A stretch of DNA of 64,000 bases, from positions 827,782 to 891,781 of the forward strand of contig NZ_JAUYGV010000007.1 of NCBI RefSeq assembly GCF_030690345.1, read 5' to 3'. Shown here one piece after another: positions 35,243 to 45,782 of this stretch. The DNA is from Rheinheimera sp. (GTDB lineage: Bacteria; Pseudomonadota; Gammaproteobacteria; Enterobacterales; Alteromonadaceae). Position 1 is the first letter of the stretch; the number at the start of each line of letters is the position of its first letter. The notes under the pieces were generated by a model. The model did no database searches and was not told where the DNA came from. It was given only the letters and a program-made list of their open reading frames with translations. Position numbers and translations under genes: made by a program.

Positions 35243-36313
35243 ATGAGTAAATTAGTGCGCATAACCGGTATTTTGCTTGGTCTGGTATTGGCGGGGGCTG
35301 CGAATGCGGCTCAGGTGGCAGATTTGTATCAGGCCGACGTGGTGGCAGAGGGCAGCACCGCGCAGTGGCAGCAACAGGCGTTGGCGCAAGTGTTGGTGCG
35401 TGTCAGCGGTAAAGCGGATGTAGTGACACAACCGGACATTGCCGCTGAGCTCAAACGTGCCTCCGGTTATGTTAAACAGTTTGAAGCGGTGCGCCATGCT
35501 GATGGCAACCGCATGCGGGTACTGTTGGATGCCGTTAAAGTAAACCAGCTGTTGCAACAGCACAATATTGCGGTGTGGGGTGAATTGCGGCCTGATATCT
35601 TGATTTGGCTGGTGCAGCAAGATGGTGCTGAGCGCCGCTTTGTCCGCCAGACTGAGCACGCACTTAACACCGGTTTACAGCAGGCTTTTCGTCAGGCTGC
35701 CTTGCCGCTGTTGCGACCGCTGTATGATATGGATGACTTGCTCAATATTGCCGAAACTGACGTTTGGGCCGGGTTTTGGCAGCAGATCAATAAAGCCAGC
35801 CAGCGCTATGTGGCAGATGTGGTGGTTGCCGTTACGGTTGCGCAGGTAAACACCGACGCCGGGTCGCAGCTGCGGTTAACCTGGCAACGGCAAAGCGATG
35901 GCAAAACCTATCGCGATGAGGTTACGGCAACAGATGAAGCCGCATTAATGCATGCTTTTGCCGCCGGGCTGGCTGGCCAGTTGTCAGAGCGCTACGCCAG
36001 TGTAATGTCTGCCTCAGGCAATGCCACTTTGCTGCTCAAAGTGCAGGGGCTGCATAGCCTGGCAGAGTTGGTGCAGGTGCAAAAGTTATTGCAGCAAATG
36101 GTGGGGGTAACGCAAGTGACCATCAGCCGCTATCAGGCCGGGGTGGCGCATTATACTATCAACAGCAGTGTTGCCGCGGACAGCTTTCTTAACGCGCTGC
36201 GCTTTAATAAGCAATTGCGGCCGGTGGCCCCGGCAGCTGAATCCGTTGTGACAGAGCCGTTAAATGCCACAGAGCCCCCGGTGTTGGCAACTTTTGAGTT
36301 TATCAGTCGCTGA
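35243..36313 (+). CDS. DUF2066 domain secreted protein
   Basis: This 356-residue protein has a signal peptide (1-22, ending ANAA) and a DUF2066 domain from about residue 25 (QVADLYQADVVAEGSTAQWQ, VLVRVSGKADVVTQP). The family is periplasmic, of unknown function, and usually sits immediately before hda, as here (one-base overlap). The C-terminal 100 residues may form a second alpha/beta unit. Confidence 0.85.
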   Translation: MSKLVRITGILLGLVLAGAANAAQVADLYQADVVAEGSTAQWQQQALAQVLVRVSGKADVVTQPDIAAELKRASGYVKQFEAVRHADGNRMRVLLDAVKVNQLLQQHNIAVWGELRPDILIWLVQQDGAERRFVRQTEHALNTGLQQAFRQAALPLLRPLYDMDDLLNIAETDVWAGFWQQINKASQRYVADVVVAVTVAQVNTDAGSQLRLTWQRQSDGKTYRDEVTATDEAALMHAFAAGLAGQLSERYASVMSASGNATLLLKVQGLHSLAELVQVQKLLQQMVGVTQVTISRYQAGVAHYTINSSVAADSFLNALRFNKQLRPVAPAAESVVTEPLNATEPPVLATFEFISR

Positions 36314-37020
36314 TGTCAGCGCCATTGCAACCTTTGCAATACACGCTGGCGGTAACACTGCCGGAAGATGAAACGCTCGATAGCTTCTATGCTGCCGGGC
36401 AAACGGCTGCGGTAGCTTTTTTAAAAGCCTATTTAGCTGCCCCGGCGCAACAAAGCCCGGTGTACCTGTTTGGTGCCAGCGGCAGTGGTAAATCACATTT
36501 ACTCTATGCCGCTTGCGTGCAAGCGCAAGAGCAGGGACTTACCAGCCAGTTGGTAACCTTAGATGATTGCCGGCTGCTTACCCCGCGCTTATTAGACGAT
36601 CTGGAACAACTGGACCTTGTTTGCCTGGATAACATCCAGGCTATTGCCGGCGAGTTAAGCTGGCAAACTGCAGTGTTCGACTTATACAACCGCATGGCCG
36701 AGCAGGGTAAAGCACTGATCATTGTCGGCAATGAAGCACCGCAACAATTGGGCCTGCAACTGGCCGATTTAGTTTCGCGGCTGCAGGCGTGCACCAGTTT
36801 TCAGCTGCGCTTACTGACCGATGACGACAAACACAAATTGCTACAACAAAAAGCCCGGCTGCGCGGCATGGAGCTGCCGGATGAGGTAGCGCGTTATTTA
36901 TTGAACCACCAGGACCGGGATATCCGCGCTCTGGTATCTATTTTAGATAAACTCGACAAAGCCACCATAGTGCACCAGCGCAAGCTGACCATTCCTTTCG
37001 TGAAAGAAATACTCAATTAA
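36313..37020 (+). CDS. hda: DnaA inactivator Hda
   Basis: This 235-residue AAA+ protein has Walker A GASGSGKSH (residues 54-62), Walker B LVCLDNIQAI (about 101-110) and an arginine-bearing sensor region near DRDIRALVSILDKLDK. It stimulates ATP hydrolysis by DnaA when bound to the replication clamp, preventing re-initiation. The E. coli form is 233 residues; the clamp-binding N-terminus (LQPLQYTLAVTLP) is present. Confidence 0.92.
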   Translation: MSAPLQPLQYTLAVTLPEDETLDSFYAAGQTAAVAFLKAYLAAPAQQSPVYLFGASGSGKSHLLYAACVQAQEQGLTSQLVTLDDCRLLTPRLLDDLEQLDLVCLDNIQAIAGELSWQTAVFDLYNRMAEQGKALIIVGNEAPQQLGLQLADLVSRLQACTSFQLRLLTDDDKHKLLQQKARLRGMELPDEVARYLLNHQDRDIRALVSILDKLDKATIVHQRKLTIPFVKEILN

Positions 37021-37107
37021 TCCAGCATAGTTTGCAGAAAAAAGCGCGTAATAGCCTGCGTTTAGCGCGTATTCTGGTGTATCATATCCGGCTTTGATAC
37101 GACATAA

Positions 37108-38112
<1,005 letters not shown>

Positions 38113-38127
38113 GCGGAGTTAATCTAG

Positions 38128-40515
38128 ATGAAATTCAGTGAAGCCTGGTTACGCGAATGGGTAAACCCAGCCATTGACAGCAACACCTTATCTGAACAGC
38201 TGTCGATGGCCGGTTTGGAAGTAGATGGTATTGAAACCGTGGCCGGCGATTTCAGCGGCGTAGTGGTAGGTGAAGTGGTTGAGTGTGGCCAGCACCCGGA
38301 TGCCGATAAACTGCAGGTAACCAAAGTAAATATTGGCGCTGACGAGCTGCTGGACATTGTCTGTGGTGCCAAAAACTGTCGCCAGGGCTTAAAAGTTGCT
38401 GTGGCGACTGTGGGGGCCGTGCTGCCGGGTGATTTTGTTATCAAAAAAGCCAAATTACGTGGCCAGCCGTCGCACGGTATGCTGTGTTCTTTATCTGAGC
38501 TTGGCATGGCAGATGCCTCTGAAGGCATTATAGAACTGCCACAGGATGCACCGGTAGGGCAAGATATTCGCCGCTATTTGCAACTGGACGATCGTATTAT
38601 TGAAGTGGATTTAACACCAAACCGTGCCGATTGTTTAGGTATTAAAGGCCTGGCGCGTGAAGTCGGCGTGTTAAATAAGCTGGCAGTATGCGAGCCGGTG
38701 ATTGCGCCGGTAGCGGCCACTATTACGGATAAAAGAAGCATTACGCTAAGCGCGCCGGATGCCTGCCCGCGTTATTTAGGCCGTGTAGTGCGTAATGTAA
38801 ATGTTAAAGCGCCAAGCCCGCTGTGGTTAACTGAAAAACTGCGCCGCTGCGGTGTGCGCAGCATTGATGCTGTGGTCGATATCACCAACTTTGTGCTGCT
38901 GGAGCTGGGGCATCCGATGCACGCTTTTGATTTAGCGCACATTGACGGCGATATTAATGTTCGTCTGGCGGCAGAAGGTGAAAAGTTAGTGCTGTTGGAT
39001 GAGAGCGAAGTTACGCTCAAAGCCAATACACTGTTGATTGCCGACAACAGCAAGGCGCTGGCGATGGCCGGTATTTTCGGTGGTTTGCACAGTGGTGTAA
39101 CCGGCGAAACTAAAGATATCTTCCTTGAAAGTGCCTTTTTTGCCCCGCTGGCAATAGCCGGTAAAGCACGGCAATACGGCCTGCACACGGATGCATCACA
39201 CCGCTATGAGCGCGGCGTTGATCCTCAGCTGCAACATGCGGCGATGGAACGTGCTACGGCACTGCTGCTGCAAATTTGTGGCGGTGACGCCGGCCCGGTA
39301 ATTGAAGCCGTGTCTGAGCAGCACTTGCCCAAAGTAGCGGCGATTAACCTGAGCGAAGCCAAGTTAGCGCGTATTTTGGGTATCAGCATTGCTAAGGATG
39401 AAGTCACGGCAATTTTCAGCCGTTTAGGCCTGGGCGTGGCACAAACTGCTGACGGCTGGCAGGTAAGCGTGCCGGGTTATCGCTTTGATATCAGCATTGC
39501 GGAAGATTTAATTGAGGAAGTGGCCCGCGTTTACGGTTACAACAATATTCCCAATGTGGCGCCGCAAGCCAGCTTGGCGATGCGTAAATTCCGCGAAGCT
39601 GAACTGAACGTGCAGCGCCTGCGCACGGTGCTGGTGGACCGCGGTTATCAGGAAGCCATTACCTACAGCTTTGTTGACCCGAAAGTACAACAACAGTTAT
39701 TTCCGCAACAACCGGCGCTGGTATTGCCTAACCCTATTTCGGCGGATATGTCGGCTATGCGGTTAAATCTGTGGCCGGGTTTGCTGCAAACCGTGCAATA
39801 CAACCAGAACCGCCAGCAAGGCCGCATCCGGTTGTTTGAGTACGGCCTGAAGTTTATCCCGGATGCCGCAGCCGAAGGCGGCGTGCGCCAGGTGGCGGTT
39901 ATTGGCGGGGTTATTGTCGGCTCGATGCACAATGAACACTGGAATATGGAAAACCGTGTTGCCGACTTCTATGATATTAAAGGCGATGTTGAAGCGTTAC
40001 TGGCACAAACATCTGCCACAGACGATTTCCGCTTCGCCGGCGCTGAACACAGTGCTTTGCACCCGGGCCAAACGGCGGCAGTGTATCGTGCTGATACCCT
40101 GGTAGGCTATGTCGGGGCGCTGCACCCGGAAGCAGAGCGTAAGCTGGGTATTAAAGGTAAAGCGTACCTGTTTGAACTGGATGTCGCTGCGCTTGGTCTG
40201 CGTGATATTGTGCAGGCGCGGGAGCTTTCGAAGTATCCGGCTAACCGGCGCGATTTAGCCATAGTAGTGAAATCAGAGGTGCGTTTTGCTGATATAGCTG
40301 CTACTATAAAAAAAGTTGGCGGAAATCAACTAGTTGACCTAAAATTGTTTGACGTATACACAGGCACGGGTGTGGCAGAGGGTTTTAAATCACTGGCCAT
40401 TGCTCTGACCCTGCAGGATATAGCGCGTACCCTGGAAGATAAAGATATCCAACAGTTGGTAAATCAAGTAGTTAACGCGCTTGGTGAAGAGTTCAACGCA
40501 ACGTTGAGGGATTAA
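38128..40515 (+). CDS. pheT: Phenylalanine-tRNA ligase beta subunit
   Basis: This 795-residue protein matches E. coli PheT (795). It has an N-terminal tRNA-binding OB domain (about 40-150), B3/B4 editing domain (about 210-370), B5 (about 400-475) and a C-terminal ferredoxin-like anticodon-binding domain (about 700-795, [18 protein letters not shown]). It starts 15 bases after pheS and precedes ihfA by 2 bases. Confidence 0.97.
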   Translation: MKFSEAWLREWVNPAIDSNTLSEQLSMAGLEVDGIETVAGDFSGVVVGEVVECGQHPDADKLQVTKVNIGADELLDIVCGAKNCRQGLKVAVATVGAVLPGDFVIKKAKLRGQPSHGMLCSLSELGMADASEGIIELPQDAPVGQDIRRYLQLDDRIIEVDLTPNRADCLGIKGLAREVGVLNKLAVCEPVIAPVAATITDKRSITLSAPDACPRYLGRVVRNVNVKAPSPLWLTEKLRRCGVRSIDAVVDITNFVLLELGHPMHAFDLAHIDGDINVRLAAEGEKLVLLDESEVTLKANTLLIADNSKALAMAGIFGGLHSGVTGETKDIFLESAFFAPLAIAGKARQYGLHTDASHRYERGVDPQLQHAAMERATALLLQICGGDAGPVIEAVSEQHLPKVAAINLSEAKLARILGISIAKDEVTAIFSRLGLGVAQTADGWQVSVPGYRFDISIAEDLIEEVARVYGYNNIPNVAPQASLAMRKFREAELNVQRLRTVLVDRGYQEAITYSFVDPKVQQQLFPQQPALVLPNPISADMSAMRLNLWPGLLQTVQYNQNRQQGRIRLFEYGLKFIPDAAAEGGVRQVAVIGGVIVGSMHNEHWNMENRVADFYDIKGDVEALLAQTSATDDFRFAGAEHSALHPGQTAAVYRADTLVGYVGALHPEAERKLGIKGKAYLFELDVAALGLRDIVQARELSKYPANRRDLAIVVKSEVRFADIAATIKKVGGNQLVDLKLFDVYTGTGVAEGFKSLAIALTLQDIARTLEDKDIQQLVNQVVNALGEEFNATLRD

Positions 40516-40517
40516 GA

Positions 40518-40814
40518 ATGGCGCTTACCAAAGCCGATTTAGCAGAACGTCTGTTTACAAAGTTTGGTGTTAGCAAACGCGATGCCAAGTTAATAGTGGA
40601 AGCTTTTTTTGAAGAAATCCGCGTCGCACTGGAAGCGGGTGATCAGGTAAAGTTATCCGGCTTTGGCAATTTTGACCTGCGGGTTAAAAATGAGCGGCCG
40701 GGACGCAATCCGAAAACAGGTGAAGATATTCCTATTTCTGCCCGTTGTGTCGTGACTTTCCGACCGGGACAAAAATTAAAATCCCGTGTTGAAGTAGGCA
40801 CCGGCAAAAAGTAA
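40518..40814 (+). CDS. ihfA: Integration host factor alpha subunit
   Basis: This 98-residue DNA-bending protein of the HU/IHF family has the DNA-binding arm [20 protein letters not shown] (about 61-80, with the tip proline). It starts 2 bases after pheT and ends at a strong terminator. Order pheS-pheT-ihfA is the same as in E. coli. Confidence 0.96.
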   Translation: MALTKADLAERLFTKFGVSKRDAKLIVEAFFEEIRVALEAGDQVKLSGFGNFDLRVKNERPGRNPKTGEDIPISARCVVTFRPGQKLKSRVEVGTGKK

Positions 40815-40834
40815 TTTTTTTGCATCAGAACATG

Positions 40835-40873
40835 AAAAACGGCAAGTTGCGCAGGCAACTTGCCGTTTTTTTA
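40835..40873 (+). terminator. Rho-independent terminator of pheS-pheT-ihfA
   Basis: AAAACGGCAAGTTGC, loop GCAG, GCAACTTGCCGTTTT: a 15-bp perfect stem followed by seven or more T. It lies 21 bases after the ihfA stop. A-rich on the 5' side, so it could also work on the other strand. Confidence 0.93.
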
Positions 40874-40903
40874 TGCAAACAGTGCGGTGTGAGCAAAAAT
40901 TTC

Positions 40904-40933
40904 CGATCCGAAATAGCGTATGCTGTGTAAGTA
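40904..40933 (+). promoter_or_regulatory. Candidate sigma-E/ChrR-type (singlet oxygen) promoter
   Basis: CGATCC (40904-40909), exactly 18 bases, then TAAGTA (40928-40933). The Rhodobacter sphaeroides sigma-E/ChrR consensus, from memory, is TGATCC-N18-TAAG, so this differs at one base of the -35 box. It lies 28 bases before the first gene of an operon of photolyase and fatty-acid cyclopropanation genes, which are known targets of that sigma factor. No rpoE-chrR pair is in the window. Confidence 0.65.
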
Positions 40934-40961
40934 ATAGCGACGTAATTCAGGCGGTAAAGTT

Positions 40962-41903
40962 ATGACGATTAAGCTGGGGATCAGTGCCTGTGTGTTAGGC
41001 GATAAAGTGCGCTACGACGGCGGGCACAAGGCATCGGCTTTTTGTTTGCAGCAGTTAGCGCCGCTGGTTGAGTATGTGCCGGTGTGTCCGGAAATGGCCA
41101 TCGGCATGAGTGCGCCACGCCCTGCCATAAGGTTACAACTGGATGATGAGAACAAGGTGCACCTGGTACAAAGCAATAACACCGCTGTTGATCATACAAA
41201 CTCCATGTTGGCGTTTACTGAGACTAAGCTGCCTCAGCTGTCGTCGCTTAGCGGCTACATTGTGTGCGCCAAATCGCCCAGCTGCGGTATGGAGCGGGTA
41301 CGGCTGTTTGATGTCAAAGGACAACAACTGGGTAAGTTGGGCGTTGGGCTTTATACCCGGCAGTTAATGCATGCTTACCCCTGGTTGCCGGTAGAGGAAG
41401 ACGGCCGCTTATTTGACCCGGCATTAAAAGAAAACTTTATCTGTCGTGTATTCAGTTGCTATGACTATCAACAAACAATGCAGGATGGTTTCAGCGTCGG
41501 CAAACTGGTGGCGTTTCACAGCCGCTACAAATTTTTAGTGATGGCACACAGCCCGGTAGCCTATCGTGAGCTCGGCCGCTTAGTGGCACAGGCCAAGTTG
41601 TTTGCGCCGCAAGAGTTACAGCAGCGTTATTTGCTTGATTTAATGCAGGCACTGAAAAATATCGCTACGCGTAAGCAGCACACTAATGTGTTACAGCACT
41701 TGCAGGGATTTTTAAAACACGGTTTAACTGCAGATGCCAAGCAGGAATTATCTGAGCTGATCCACCGCTATCGTCAGGGTTTTGTGCCGCTGCTGGCGCC
41801 ACTGACCTTATTGCAGCACCATTTAAAACAGCAGCCAAACGCCTATGTCAGCAACCAACGCTACTTTGCCCCTTACCCGGAAAACCTCGGATTGCGAGCC
41901 TGA
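40962..41903 (+). CDS. DUF523/DUF1722 protein (YbgA-like)
   Basis: This 313-residue protein has an N-terminal DUF523 domain (about 1-140, LGISACVLGDKVRYDGGHK, VCPEMAIGMSAPRPAIRL; conserved cysteines C9, C44 region and CAKSPSCG) and a C-terminal DUF1722/YbgA domain (about 180-310, FHSRYKFLVMAHSP). The cysteines suggest a metal or iron-sulfur site. The family is regularly adjacent to photolyase genes; a role in light stress is inferred. First gene of the operon. Confidence 0.88.
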   Translation: MTIKLGISACVLGDKVRYDGGHKASAFCLQQLAPLVEYVPVCPEMAIGMSAPRPAIRLQLDDENKVHLVQSNNTAVDHTNSMLAFTETKLPQLSSLSGYIVCAKSPSCGMERVRLFDVKGQQLGKLGVGLYTRQLMHAYPWLPVEEDGRLFDPALKENFICRVFSCYDYQQTMQDGFSVGKLVAFHSRYKFLVMAHSPVAYRELGRLVAQAKLFAPQELQQRYLLDLMQALKNIATRKQHTNVLQHLQGFLKHGLTADAKQELSELIHRYRQGFVPLLAPLTLLQHHLKQQPNAYVSNQRYFAPYPENLGLRA

Positions 41904-41904
41904 T

Positions 41905-43332
41905 ATGCAAGCTCTAAATATAGTGTGGTTACGCAATGATTTGCGTTGCTATGATAATGCGGTACTCAGCAGTGCCGTGGAAGATGCTGCCAGAACCGGT
42001 GCTGCAGTGCTGGCGCTGTTTATTGCTACGCCGGAAACCTGGCAATTGCATGATATGGCGCCGATAAAGCAGGATTTAATCCGCCGCCGTGTAGTGCAGT
42101 TGCAACAGGAAATTGCAACGTTAAATATTCCGCTGCTGGCAGTTGAGGGCAGCAGCTATCAGCAGGTAAGTACTGTTTTTGCAGCCTTGTGCCGGCAGTA
42201 TCAGTTGAAAGTATTTGTGCAAGCTGAGTACGAGCTGCGTGAGCAACAGCGTGATGCGGCGGTGGAGCAGTTAGTGCTGGCACAAGATGGCCAGTTTATC
42301 TGCTTTGATACCCAATGCCTTATGCCGCCGGGCACAATACGCACGCAACAAGGCGATATTTATAAAGTGTTTACCCCCTTTAAGCGCACCTGGCTGGCAA
42401 AGCTTAAAGAGCAGGGCGTACATTGCTACGCGCGGCCAAAAGCACTGCCGGCTGCCAACCTGCAGTTAGCGCTGCCTGCATTGCCCGCGCTGAAAAACGG
42501 CGACAACAGCTCAGCGCAGTGGCCGGTAACCGAAGCGCAAGTACTGGAGCTGATGCGGGCATTTTGTCGCGAAAAAGTACAGGATTATCACAAGGCGCGT
42601 GATTTTCCGGCGATTGACGGTACGTCAAAATTATCAGCTTATCTGGCGCTGGGGGTAGTATCACCCGCCCAGTGTGTAGCGCGGCTGCAACTGGAGGCGG
42701 CAGACAGTTGGCAGCAGGATAAAAGCGGTGCGGAAGTCTGGCTGTCTGAGCTGATTTGGCGTGAATTTTATAAGCACATTCTGGTGGCTTATCCGCAGCT
42801 GATCAAACATCAACCGTTTCAAGCCGACACGGCAGCGATTCGTTGGAATAACAATCCAAGCTTGTTTCAGGCCTGGTGTGACGGCATGACAGGCTATCCG
42901 ATTGTCGATGCCGCAATGCGACAGCTTAACCAAACCGGTTGGATGCATAACCGGTTACGCATGATCACGGCCGGCTTTCTGGTAAAAGATCTGCATATCG
43001 ACTGGCGTCTGGGTGAGCGTTACTTTATGTCAAAACTGATTGACGGCGACTTTGCCGCTAATAACGGCGGCTGGCAGTGGGCTGCGTCTACCGGTACCGA
43101 CGCTGCGCCGTATTTCCGTATTTTTAACCCGCTAAGTCAAAGTGAAAAGTTTGATCCACAAGGCGACTTTATTCGTTTGTATGTGCCACAGCTGAGTAAG
43201 TTGCAAGGCAAAGCACTGCACTGGCCGCATGCGTTGGGTGGTGTTAAAGGCTACCCCGCACCGGTGGTAGACCATGCGGTAGCACGTAAGCAGACATTAG
43301 CCCTTTTTGCTGAGGTAAAGAAACCCGGATGA
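41905..43332 (+). CDS. phrB: Deoxyribodipyrimidine photolyase
   Basis: This 475-residue protein (E. coli PhrB 472) has the N-terminal photolyase antenna domain (NIVWLRNDLRCYDNAVL) and the FAD-binding C-terminal domain (IWREFYKHIL, GMTGYPIVDAAMRQLNQTGW, GDFAANNGGWQWAASTGTD). It repairs cyclobutane pyrimidine dimers with blue light. The ATG at 41905 starts 2 bases after the preceding stop, so translation is probably coupled; a longer frame from 41845 overlaps the preceding gene. Confidence 0.95.
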   Translation: MQALNIVWLRNDLRCYDNAVLSSAVEDAARTGAAVLALFIATPETWQLHDMAPIKQDLIRRRVVQLQQEIATLNIPLLAVEGSSYQQVSTVFAALCRQYQLKVFVQAEYELREQQRDAAVEQLVLAQDGQFICFDTQCLMPPGTIRTQQGDIYKVFTPFKRTWLAKLKEQGVHCYARPKALPAANLQLALPALPALKNGDNSSAQWPVTEAQVLELMRAFCREKVQDYHKARDFPAIDGTSKLSAYLALGVVSPAQCVARLQLEAADSWQQDKSGAEVWLSELIWREFYKHILVAYPQLIKHQPFQADTAAIRWNNNPSLFQAWCDGMTGYPIVDAAMRQLNQTGWMHNRLRMITAGFLVKDLHIDWRLGERYFMSKLIDGDFAANNGGWQWAASTGTDAAPYFRIFNPLSQSEKFDPQGDFIRLYVPQLSKLQGKALHWPHALGGVKGYPAPVVDHAVARKQTLALFAEVKKPG

Positions 43333-43766
43333 ACACTGTAACCACACCCCGTATTGAGCAGTTTTTGGCATTTTATAACGCTTTATCAAACCATAATATG
43401 CAGTTGCTGGATACGCTATACCATGCTGATGTGGTGTTTATTGACCCTGTGCACGAGATTCATGGCAGTGCGGCGTTAAATAAGTATTTTGCTAACGCCT
43501 ATGCCCGGTTACAACATTGCCGGTTCACCGGCCTTGACGCTATGGAGCAGGGCACGCAGGGCTTTGTCAGCTGGCGTATGTGCTTTGCCCACCCAGCTAT
43601 CGGCAACGGCAAGATGATTGAGGTTGAAGGCTGCACAGTGCTGCGATGGCAAGATGACCTTATTGTTTATCATCGCGATTATTATGATTTAAATGAAATG
43701 GTATACCGGCATTTGCCGGTGCTTGGCTGGTTAACCGGCAAAGTTAAACAACGTATGGCAGGATAA
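43329..43766 (+). CDS. NTF2-like (SnoaL-type) protein of the photolyase operon
   Basis: This 145-residue protein has an NTF2-like fold: IEQFLAFYNALSNHNMQLLDTLYH helix pair, VFIDPVHEIHGSAALNKYF and VEGCTVLRWQDDLIVYHRDYYD. It matches the SnoaL-like proteins found with phr and cfa genes; the ligand is unknown. It overlaps the photolyase stop by 4 bases (ATGA). Confidence 0.85.
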   Translation: MNTVTTPRIEQFLAFYNALSNHNMQLLDTLYHADVVFIDPVHEIHGSAALNKYFANAYARLQHCRFTGLDAMEQGTQGFVSWRMCFAHPAIGNGKMIEVEGCTVLRWQDDLIVYHRDYYDLNEMVYRHLPVLGWLTGKVKQRMAG

Positions 43767-43776
43767 AGGAAGCAGT

Positions 43777-45033
43777 ATGCGCGTAGCAGTAGTAGGTGGT
43801 GGAATTTCGGGCATGATGGCGTGGTATTTGTTACAACAAAAATACGATGTAACCTTGCTCGAAGCAAACGATTATCTGGGCGGCCATACGGCAACGGTTG
43901 AGGTAGATGTAGCGGGGCAAACGTATGCCATCGACACCGGCTTTATTGTGTTTAATGACCGCACTTACCCGATATTCAACCGCTTTATCGCTGAGCTGGG
44001 TGTGCCGTTTCAGCACACTGAAATGAGTTTTTCAGTAAAGAACACCGTGCAAAACCTCGAATATAACGGCAATACGCTGGCTAGTTTATTCGCACAGCGC
44101 CGTAACCTGCTACGGCCGTCGTTCTGGTTTATGCTGGCCGATATTATGCGTTTTAATAAGCTGGGCAAGCGCTTGCTGGCAGCCGATGATGCAGACCTGG
44201 ACCTGTCGCTGGGTGATTTTTTGCTTAAACACGATTTTGGTGCCGCCATTCGTGATAACTATCTGATGCCGATGGGCGCCGCTATCTGGTCAGCTGGTCT
44301 TGCGGATATGCCGGCTTTTCCTGTACGGTTTTTTCTACGCTTCTTTAATAATCATGGCTTACTGAATATTAATGACCGGCCGCAGTGGTCGGTGATCCAG
44401 GGTGGTTCGAAACGTTATGTTGACGCCTTGCAAGCCAGGCTTGGTGCCGACATTGTTAAGCTGAACCAGCATATCACGGCTATCAACCGTGACGATAACG
44501 GCGTTACGCTGAGCTTTGCTGACGGGCGCACAGAGCACTACGACAAGCTGGTGCTGGCGTGCCACAGTGACCAGGCACTACGCTTACTCGGTGACAGCGC
44601 CACAGAGCAGGAGCGGGCGGTGCTGGGAGGTATTGCTTATCAGAAAAACGACGTGGTGTTACATACCGATACCCGCTTGTTACCTAAGCGCAAAGCTGCC
44701 TGGGCTGCCTGGAATTATAACCTTGACGCTAATGTTAATGACCGGGCTACCTTAACCTACAATATGAACTTGCTGCAGGGCATTACGGCGCCGGTGACGT
44801 TTTGTGTTACGTTAAATAACACTCCAGCCATTGCAGCGGAAAAAATACTTGGTGTGTATCAGTACGAGCACCCGGTGTATAACCACTATACGCTGGCTGC
44901 GCAGAAACAACGCAGCAAAATAAACGGCCACAACCATACCTACTTTTGCGGTGCTTACTGGTACAACGGTTTTCATGAAGACGGTGCCAGAAGCGCAGTG
45001 GATGTAGCTGCTTTATTGGGCGTGGCGTACTGA
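43777..45033 (+). CDS. NAD(P)/FAD-dependent oxidoreductase (COG2907 type)
   Basis: This 418-residue amine-oxidase-like flavoprotein has the dinucleotide fold VVGGGISGMMAWYLL (residues 4-18) and an acidic end LEANDYLGGHTATV (about 33-46). The family occurs beside DUF1365 and cyclopropane fatty acid synthases and probably acts on lipid acyl chains; the reaction is not established. It overlaps the next gene by one base (TGATG). Confidence 0.88.
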   Translation: MRVAVVGGGISGMMAWYLLQQKYDVTLLEANDYLGGHTATVEVDVAGQTYAIDTGFIVFNDRTYPIFNRFIAELGVPFQHTEMSFSVKNTVQNLEYNGNTLASLFAQRRNLLRPSFWFMLADIMRFNKLGKRLLAADDADLDLSLGDFLLKHDFGAAIRDNYLMPMGAAIWSAGLADMPAFPVRFFLRFFNNHGLLNINDRPQWSVIQGGSKRYVDALQARLGADIVKLNQHITAINRDDNGVTLSFADGRTEHYDKLVLACHSDQALRLLGDSATEQERAVLGGIAYQKNDVVLHTDTRLLPKRKAAWAAWNYNLDANVNDRATLTYNMNLLQGITAPVTFCVTLNNTPAIAAEKILGVYQYEHPVYNHYTLAAQKQRSKINGHNHTYFCGAYWYNGFHEDGARSAVDVAALLGVAY

Positions 45034-45782
45034 TGCAAACCGGCCATGCAGTGTATCAGGGCGAGGTAGGGCATTTGCGCTTAACACCGCGCCGGCACGG
45101 CTTCAGCTACCCATTGGCACATTATTGGCTGGATTGTACGGCGCTGAATAGCCGCGCGCTGGCAGCTAAAGGCATTAACTACGAGCGCTTTGGCGCATTG
45201 AGTTTTCGCCGTAAAGACTATGTTGCCGGTGCGGATACGGTATATGCCGCTGTGTGTCAGAAAATCGTTGAGCTTGGTGGCAGCATAACCCCGGCAAAGG
45301 TATTTATCTTAACGCCGTTGGCAAACTGGGGGTTGTATTTCAGCCCGCTTACGCTGTACTACTGCTATGATGAACATGACAACTTTTGTTATCTGCTTGC
45401 TGAAGTAACCAACACACCCTGGAACGAGCGGCATTACTATTTACAAACTATAGTGGCCGGCCAGCAGCATTATCAGCACCGAAAAGCGTTTCACGTATCA
45501 CCGTTTCACCCGTTAGATATGCAGTATCACTGGCAAATCAGCCCACCTGAGCAAAGCTTGCGCTGCAGTATTGCCAACAGTCAGGATAATAAACAGATTT
45601 TCAGTGCCTGGATCAGTTTGCAACGGCAGGAGCTGACCGCCCAGTGGAAGCGAAATTGGTTGATCCGCCAACCATGGCAAAACGTACAGGTGGTACTGCG
45701 AATATATTGGCATGCACTGAAACTGTATTTTAAAGGTATACCCGTGCACGGCCACCCCAAAACAAAGGATAAAAATGCATGA
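45033..45782 (+). CDS. DUF1365 family protein
   Basis: The 249 residues cover the DUF1365 core: VGHLRLTPRRHGFSYPLAHY, LTPLANWGLYFSPLTLYYCYD, WNERHYYL and FHVSPFHPLDMQYHW. Function unknown; it is almost always linked to the adjoining FAD oxidoreductase and cfa genes, so a role in fatty-acid modification is inferred. It overlaps cfa by 4 bases. Confidence 0.88.
   Translation: MQTGHAVYQGEVGHLRLTPRRHGFSYPLAHYWLDCTALNSRALAAKGINYERFGALSFRRKDYVAGADTVYAAVCQKIVELGGSITPAKVFILTPLANWGLYFSPLTLYYCYDEHDNFCYLLAEVTNTPWNERHYYLQTIVAGQQHYQHRKAFHVSPFHPLDMQYHWQISPPEQSLRCSIANSQDNKQIFSAWISLQRQELTAQWKRNWLIRQPWQNVQVVLRIYWHALKLYFKGIPVHGHPKTKDKNA

Noticed and set aside
41845..41904. Upstream extension of the photolyase
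   Set aside because: It overlaps the end of the preceding gene and lacks photolyase similarity; the conserved N-terminus begins at 41905.
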